Below, piece after piece: positions 55,757 to 64,000 of a DNA stretch of 64,000 bases. The notes under the pieces were generated by a model. That model was not told where the DNA came from, made no database searches, and saw nothing but the letters and a program-made list of their open reading frames with translations. This DNA is from Phymorhynchus buccinoides (taxonomy: Eukaryota; Mollusca; Gastropoda; Neogastropoda; Raphitomidae). Position numbers and translations under genes: made by a program. Location: assembly GCA_017654935.2 (NCBI GenBank), contig CM065690.1, forward strand, positions 15,978,995 to 16,042,994, given 5' to 3'. The first letter of the stretch is position 1. Each line of letters begins with the position of its first letter.

Positions 55757-58700
55757 GCAACACTCTCACTTTTATCAGCGACACTCTCACTTTCATTAGC
55801 GACACACTCACTTTCATCAGCGACACTCACTTTCATCAGCGACACTCACATTCATCAGTGACACACTCACTTTCATCAGCGACACACTCACTTTCATCAG
55901 CGACACTCACTTTCATCAGCGACACACTCACTTTCATCAGCGACACACTCACTTTCATCAGCGACACACTCACTTTCATCAGCGCGACACTCACTTTTAT
56001 CAGCGACACACTCACTTTCATCAGCGACACACTCACTTTCATCAGCGACACACTCACTTTCATCAGCGACACACTCACTTTCATCAGCGACACACTCACT
56101 TTCATCAGCGACACACTCACTTTCATCAGCGACACACTCACTTTCATCAGCGACACTCACTTTCATCAGCGACACACTCACTTTCATCAGCGACACACTC
56201 ACTTTCATCAGCGACACACTCACTTTTATCAGCGACACACTCACTTTTATCAGCGACACTCACTTTCATCAGCGACACACTCACTTTCATCAGCGACACT
56301 CACTTTTATCAGCGACACTCACATTCATCAGCGACACACTCACTTTTATCAGCGACACACTCACTTTCATCAGCGACACTCACTTTTATCAGCGACACAC
56401 TCACTTTCATCAGCGACACACTCACTTTTATCAGCGACACACTCACTTTTATCAGCGACACACTCACTTTTATCAGCGACACACTCACTTTCATCAGCGA
56501 CACACTCACTTTTATCAGCGACACTCACTTTCATCAGCGACACACTCACTTTTATCAGCGACACACTCACTTTTATCAGCGACACACTCACTTTTATCAG
56601 CGACACACTCACTTTTATCAGCGACACACTCACTTTCATCAGCGACACACTCACTTTTATCAGCGACACACTCACTTTTATCAGCGACACACTCACTTTT
56701 ATCAGCGACACACTCACTTTTATCAGCGACACACTCACTTTTATCAGCGACACACTCACTTTTATCAGCGACACATCAGCGACACACTCACTTTTATCAG
56801 CGACACACTCACTTTTATCAGAGACACACTCACTTTTATCAGCGACACACTCACTTTTATCAGCGACACACTCACTTTTATCAGCGACACACTCACTTTT
56901 ATCAGCGACACACTCACTTTTATCAGGGACACACTCACTTTTATCAGCGACACACTCACTTTTATCAGCGACACACTCACTTTTATCAGCGACACACTCA
57001 CTTTTATCAGCGACACACTCACTTTTATCAGCGACACACTCACTTTTATCAGCGACACACTCACTTTTATCAGCGACACACTCACTTTTATCAGCGACAC
57101 ACTCACTTTTATCAGCGACACACTCACTTTTATCAGCGACACACTCACTTTTATCAGCGACACACTCACTTTTATCAGCGACACACTCACTTTTATCAGC
57201 GACACACTCACTTTTATCAGCGACACACTCACTTTTATCAGGGACACACTCACTTTTATTATCACTTTTATCAGCGACACACTCACTTTTATCAGGGACA
57301 CACTCACTTTTATCAGCGACACACTCACTTTTATCAGCGACACACTCACTTTTATCAGCGACACTCACTTTTATCAGTGACACACTCACTTTTATCAGGG
57401 ACACACTCACTTTTATCAGCGACACACTCACTTTTATCAGCGACACACTCACTTTTATCAGCGACACACTCACTTTTATCAGGGACACACTCACTTTTAT
57501 CAGTGACACACTCACTTTTATCAGGACACACTCACTTTTATCAGAGACACACTCACTTTTATCAGCGACACACTCACTTTTATCAGAGACACACTCACTT
57601 TTATCAGCGACACACTCACTTTTATCAGCGACACACTCACTTTTATCAGCGACACACTCACTTTTATCAGCGACACACTCACTTTTATCAGCGACACACT
57701 CACTTTTATCAGCGACACACTCACTTTTATCAGCGACACACTCACTTTTATCAGCGACACACTCACTTTTATCAGTGACACACTCACTTTTATCAGGGAC
57801 ACTCACTTTTATCAGCGACACACTCACTTTTATCAGCGACACACTCACTTTTATCAGCGACACACTCACTTTTATCAGCGACACACTCACTTTTATCAGC
57901 GACACACTCACTTTTATCAGCGACACACTCACTTTTATCAGCGACACACTCACTTTTATCAGCGACACACTCACTTTTATCAGCGACACACTCACTTTTA
58001 TCAGCGACACACTCACTTTTATCAGCGACACACTCACTTTTATCAGCGACACACTCACTTTTATCAGCGACACACTCACTTTTATCAGCGACACACTCAC
58101 TTTTATCAGCGACACACTCACTTTTATCAGCGACACACTCACTTTTATCAGCGACACACTCACTTTTATCAGCGACACACTCACTTTTATCAGCGACACA
58201 CTCACTTTTATCAGCGACACACTCACTTTTATCAGCGACACACTCACTTTTATCAGCGACACACTCACTTTTATCAGCGACACACTCACTTTATATCAGC
58301 GACACACTCACTTTTATCAGCGACACACTCACTTTTATCAGAGACACACTCACTTTTATCAGGGACACACTCACTTTTATCAGCGACACACTCACTTTTA
58401 TCAGGGACACACTCACTTTTATCAGCGACACACTCACTTTTATCAGCGACACACTCACTTTTATCAGCGACACACTCACTTTTATCAGCGACACACTCAC
58501 TTTTATCAGCGACACACTCACTTTTATCAGGGACACTCACTTTTATCAGCGACACACTCACTTTTATCAGCGACACACTCACTTTTATCAGCGACACACT
58601 CACTTTTATCAGCGACACACTCACTTTTATCAGCGACACACTCACTTTTATCAGCGACACACTCACTTTTATCAGCGACACACTCACTTTTATCAGACAC

Positions 58701-61700
58701 ACTCACTTTTATCAGCGACACACTCACTTTTATCAGCGACACACTCACTTTTATCAGCGACACACTCACTTTTATCAGCGACACACTCACTTTTATCAGC
58801 GACACACTCACTTTTATCAGCGACACACTCACTTTTATCAGCGACACACTCACTTTTATCAGCGACACACTCACTTTTATCAGCGACACACTCACTTTTA
58901 TCAGCGACACACTCACTTTTATCAGCGACACACTCACTTTTATCAGCGACACACTCACTTTTATCAGCGACACACTCACTTTTATCAGTGACACACTCAC
59001 TTTTATCAGGGACACACTCACTTTTATCAGCGACACACTCACTTTTATCAGGGACACACTCACTTTTATCAGTGACACACTCACTTTTATCAGCGACACT
59101 CACTTTTATCAGCGACACACTCACTTTTATCAGCGACACACTCACTTTTATCAGTGACACACTCACTTTTATCAGCGACACACTCACTTTTATCAGCGAC
59201 ACACTCACTTTTATCACACACTCACTTTTATCAGACACACTCACTTTTATCAGTGACACACTCACTTTTATCAGCGACACACTCACTTTTATCAGCGACA
59301 CACTCACTTTTATCAGCGACACACTCACTTTTATCAGCGACACACTCACTTTTATCAGAGACACACTCACTTTTATCAGCGACACACTCACTTTTATCAG
59401 CGACACACTCACTTTTATCAGCGACACACTCACTTTTATCAGGGACACACTCACTTTTATCAGTGACACACTCACTTTTATCAGGACACACTCACTTTTA
59501 TCAGTGACACACTCACTTTTATCAGGGACACTCACTTTTATCAGCGACACACTCACTTTTATCAGGGACACACTCACTTTTATCAGCGACACACTCACTT
59601 TTATCAGTGACACACTCACTTTTATCAGGGACACACTCACTTTTATCAGCGACACACTCACTTTTATCAGAGACACACTCACTTTTATCAGACACTCACT
59701 TTTATCAGTGACACACTCACTTTTATCAGGGACTCACTTTTATCAGTGACACACTCACTTTTATCAGGGACACTCACTTTTATCAGTGACACACTCACTT
59801 TTATCAGCGACACACACTCACTTTTATCAGCGACACACTCACTTTTATCAGGGACACACTCACTTTTATCAGCGACACACTCACTTTTATCAGGGACACA
59901 CTCACTTTTATCAGTGACACACTCACTTTTATCAGCGACACACTCACTTTTATCAGTGACACACTCACTTTTATCAGGGACACACTCACTTTTATCAGGG
60001 ACACACTCACTTTTATCAGTGACACACTCACTTTTATCAGGGACACACTCACTTTTATCAGTGACACACTCACTTTTATCAGGGACACACTCACTTTTAT
60101 CAGAGACACACTCACTTTTATCAGGGACACTCACTTTTATCAGCGACACACTCACTTTTATCAGCGACACACTCACTTTTATCAGCGACACACTCACTTT
60201 TATCAGTGACACACTCACTTTTATCAGGGACACACTCACTTTTATCAGCGACACACTCACTTTTATCAGGGACACACTCACTTTTATCAGCGACACTCAC
60301 TTTTATCAGTGACACTTTCACTTTTTCATCAGACACACTCACTTTTATCAGCGACACACTCACTTTTATCAGGGACACACTCACTTTTATCAGCGACACA
60401 CTCACTTTTATCAGTGACACACTCACTTTTATCAGACACACTCACTTTTATCAGACACACTCACTTTTATCAGGGACACACTCACTTTTATCAGCGACAC
60501 ACTCACTTTTATCAGCGACACACTCACTTTTATCAGCGACACACTCACTTTTATCAGGGACACACTCACTTTTATCAGGGACACACTCACTTTTATCAGC
60601 GACACACTCACTTTTATCAGCGACACACTCACTTTTATCAGTGACACACTCACTTTTATCAGCGACACACTCACTTTTATCAGCGACACACTCACTTTTA
60701 TCAGCGACACACTCACTTTTATCAGGGACACACTCACTTTTATCAGCGACACACTCACTTTTATCAGCGACACACTCACTTTTATCAGCGACACTCACTT
60801 TTATCAGTGACACACTCACTTTTATCAGGGACACACTCACTTTTATCAGAGACACACTCACTTTTATCAGGGACACACTCACTTTTATCAGTGACACACT
60901 CACTTTTATCAGGGACACACTCACTTTTATCAGCGACACACTCACACTCACTTTTATCAGGACACACTCACTTTTATCAGTGACACACTCACTTTTATCA
61001 GGGACACACTCACTTTTATCAGTGACACACTCACTTTTATCAGCGACACACTCACTTTTATCAGCGACACACTCACTTTTATCAGCGACACACTCACTTT
61101 TATCAGTGACACACTCACTTTTATCAGCGACACACTCACTTTTATCAGCGACACACTCACTTTTATCAGTGACACACTCACTTTTATCAGGGACACACTC
61201 ACTTTTATCAGAGACACACTCACTTTTATCAGCGACACACTCACTTTTATCAGACACACTCACTTTTATCAGCGACACACTCACTTTTATCAGCGACACA
61301 CTCACTTTTATCAGCGACACACTCACTTTTATCAGAGACACACTCACTTTTATCAGACACACTCACTTTTATCAGCGACACACTCACTTTTATCAGGGAC
61401 ACACTCACTTTTATCAGTGACACACTCACTTTTATCAGCGACACACTCACTTTTATCAGGGACACACTCACTTTTATCAGTGACACACTCACTTTTATCA
61501 GTGACACACTCACTTTTATCAGGGACACACTCACTTTTATCAGCGACACACTCACTTTTATCAGCGACACACTCACTTTTATCAGTGACACTCTCACTTT
61601 TATCAGCGACACACTCACTTTTATCAGGGACACACTCACTTTTATCAGTGACACACTCACTTTTATCAGGGACACTCACTTTTATCAGTGACACACTCAC

Positions 61701-64000
61701 TTTTATCAGGGACACACTCACTTTTATCAGCGACACACTCACTTTTATCAGCGACACACTCACTTTTATCAGGGACACACTCACTTTTATCAGGGACACA
61801 CTCACTTTTATCAGACACACTCACTTTTATCAGCGACACACTCACTTTTATCAGTGACACACTCACTTTTATCAGACACACTCACTTTTATCAGGGACAC
61901 TCACTTTTATCAGGGACACACTCACTTTTATCAGGACACACTCACTTTTATCAGTGACACACTCACTTTTATCAGCGACACACTCACTTTTATCAGCGAC
62001 ACACTCACTTTTATCAGCGACACACTCACTTTTATCAGCGACACACTCACTTTTATCAGGGACACACTCACTTTTATCAGTGACACACTCACTTTTATCA
62101 GGGACACACTCACTTTTATCAGCGACACACTCACTTTTATCAGTGACACACTCACTTTTATCAGCGACACACTCACTTTTATCAGTGACACACTCACTTT
62201 TATCAGGGACACACTCACTTTTATCAGTGACACACTCACTTTTATCAGGGACACACTCACTTTTATCAGCGACACACTCACTTTTATCAGCGACACACTC
62301 ACTTTTATCAGCGACACACTCACTTTTATCATCGACACACTCACTTTTATCAGCGACACACTCACTTTTATCAGTGACACACTCACTTTTATCAGGGACA
62401 CACTCACTTTTATCAGGGACACACTCACTTTTATCAGCGACACACTCACTTTTATCAGGGACACACTCACTTTTATCAGCGACACACTCACTTTTATCAG
62501 TGACACACTCACTTTTATCAGTGACACACTCACTTTTATCAGGGACACACTCACTTTTATCAGGGACACACTCACTTTTATCAGTGACACACTCACTTTT
62601 ATCAGACACACTCACTTTTATCAGAGACACACTCACTTTTATCAGGGACACACTCACTTTTATCAGCGACACACTCACTTTTATCAGACACACTCACTTT
62701 TATCAGACACACTCACTTTTACACACTCACTTTTATCAGGGACACACTCACTTTTATCAGCGACACACTCACTTTTATCAGCGACACACTCACTTTTATC
62801 AGTGACACACTCACTTTTATCAGCGACACACTCACTTTTATCAGCGACACACTCACTTTTATCAGCGACACACTCACTTTTATCAGCGACACACTCACTT
62901 TTATCAGACACTCGAGTGACACACTCACTTTTATCAGTGACACTCACTTTTATCAGGGACACACTCACTTTTATCAGCGACACACTCACTTTTATCAGAC
63001 ACACTCACTTTTATCAGTGACACACTCACTTTTATCAGCGACACACTCACTTTTATCAGCGACACACTCACTTTTATCAGCGACACACTCACTTTTATCA
63101 GGGACACACTCACTTTTATCAGTGACACACTCACTTTTATCAGCGACACACTCACTTTTATCAGCGACACACTCACTTTTATCAGCGACACACTCACTTT
63201 TATCAGCGACACACTCACTTTTATCAGAGACACACTCACTTTTATCAGCGACACTCACTTTTACTCACTTTTATCAGGGACACACTCACTTTTATCAGCG
63301 ACACACTCACTTTTATCAGTGACACACTCACTTTTATCAGGGACACACTCACTTTTATCAGTGACACACTCACTTTTATCAGCGACACACTCACTTTTAT
63401 CAGCGACACACTCACTTTTATCAGCGACACACTCACTTTTATCAGCGACACACTCACTTTTATCAGGACACACTCACTTTTATCAGTGACACACTCACTT
63501 TTATCAGGGACACACTCACTTTTATCAGCGACACACTCACTTTTATCAGGGACACACTCACTTTTATCAGTGACACACTCACTTTTATCAGGGACACACT
63601 CACTTTTATCAGCGACACACTCACTTTTATCAGGGACACACTCACTTTTATCAGTGACACACTCACTTTTATCAGGGACACTCACTTTTATCAGGGACAC
63701 ACTCACTTTTATCAGCGACACACTCACTTTTATCAGCGACACACTCACTTTTATCAGCGACACACTCACTTTTATCAGCGACACACTCACTTTTATCAGC
63801 GACACACTCACTTTTATCAGCGACACACTCACTTTTATCAGCGACACACTCACTTTTATCAGCGACACACTCACTTTTATCAGCGACACACTCACTTTTA
63901 TCAGGGACACACTCACTTTTATCAGCGACACACTCACTTTTATCAGCGACACACTCACTTTTATCAGTGACACACTCACTTTTATCAGCGACACACTCAC
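55757..64000 (+). repeat. 21-bp satellite array, right arm
   Basis: More than 8.2 kb of a 21-bp unit: ACACACTCACTTTTATCAG + N + GA counted head to tail, continuing past the window. The base after CAG varies: almost always C in 55757-about 57240, then a mix of C, G, T and A. Units with TTTCATCAG rather than TTTTATCAG are confined mainly to the first 0.9 kb. Short units of 19 bp (loss of AC or NG) are scattered, more often beyond 59 kb. Because 21 is a multiple of 3 and several frames lack stops, it yields open frames up to 1162 codons on both strands; these are not genes. Confidence 0.97.

Larger units (their letters stand above)
5001..64000. repeat. Giant inverted repeat (palindrome), axis at 32469/32470
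   Basis: ACATACGCTT at 32459-32468 and AAGCGTATGT at 32471-32480 pair across the 2-bp spacer AG. From there the two sides are reverse complements all the way to the same satellite at each end. Pairs seen include 31582/33356, 29880/35064, 27364/37578, 22481/42382, 19375/45431, 16481/47806, 14434/49563 and 14138/49848. The arms differ by indels, insertions and substitutions. This may be a true inverted duplication or an assembly joining two haplotypes head to head. Confidence 0.97.

Noticed and set aside
55669..59157. Open frame of 1162 codons, and similar long frames on both strands through 64000
   Set aside because: Pure translation of a 21-bp satellite. Several frames on both strands are open because the unit is a multiple of three and lacks stops.
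55757..64000. Possible CRISPR-like array
   Set aside because: Units are contiguous with no unique spacers, and the context is eukaryotic. Same for the 34-bp array at 12786-13112.

Overview
The window is eukaryotic genomic DNA, most likely from a mollusc and probably a gastropod. The evidence is intron-containing exons with GT/AG borders, dense short DNA transposons (MITEs), LINE fragments, a tRNA-derived SINE, SINEs with (GAA)n or (CAA)n tails of a kind I remember from gastropods, TTAGGG-type telomere-like repeats and long microsatellites. The species cannot be fixed from sequence alone. Almost none of the window is coding; most long open frames are translated satellite or microsatellite.

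Layout. 1-4500 is the end of one contig, with microsatellites, a palindromic repeat family and a 5'-truncated LINE. 4501-5000 is a run of exactly 500 N, a scaffold gap. 5001-64000 is one giant inverted repeat. The axis lies at 32469/32470 with a 2-bp spacer; the left arm is 5001-32468 and the right arm runs from 32471 to the window edge. Both arms end in the same 21-bp satellite (left 5001-about 7610, noisy; right 55757-64000, clean). Nearly every feature therefore appears twice in opposite orientation, at positions summing to about 64940 near the axis and drifting with indels further out.

The only recognisable host gene is the 3' end of a PLP-dependent aminotransferase resembling the ACC synthase-like (ACCS) family. 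Its last three coding exons join in phase with consensus splice sites in the right arm (minus strand: 54223-54365, 51326-51173, 49848-49781). The left arm carries an indel-riddled version (plus strand: about 9407-9553, about 12621-12787, 14138-14205). The 5' part of the first of these exons, with its splice acceptor, is tandemly amplified as an in-frame 102-bp unit (5 copies right, about 8 left). The second exon has a decayed partial copy nearby, split by a SINE. Upstream exons must lie beyond the satellite, so the array probably sits in an intron.

The rest is a layered transposon landscape: pogo/Tigger-like palindromes (CAGTGGAACC ends, TA flanks), piggyBac-like palindromes (CCCTTTC ends, TTAA flanks), a nested Harbinger-like element with 3-bp flanks, elements ending in CCGTATTTT..GGACTATAAGGCGC, several LINE 3' fragments, and a dispersed repeat matching the 3' stem-loop of U2 snRNA.

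The arms are not identical. They differ by complete mobile-element insertions with empty sites in the partner arm, by array copy numbers and by substitutions. They are therefore diverged copies (two haplotypes joined head to head, or an old inverted duplication), not one molecule read twice. From 5001 to about 12.8 kb the left arm looks like unpolished long-read sequence.
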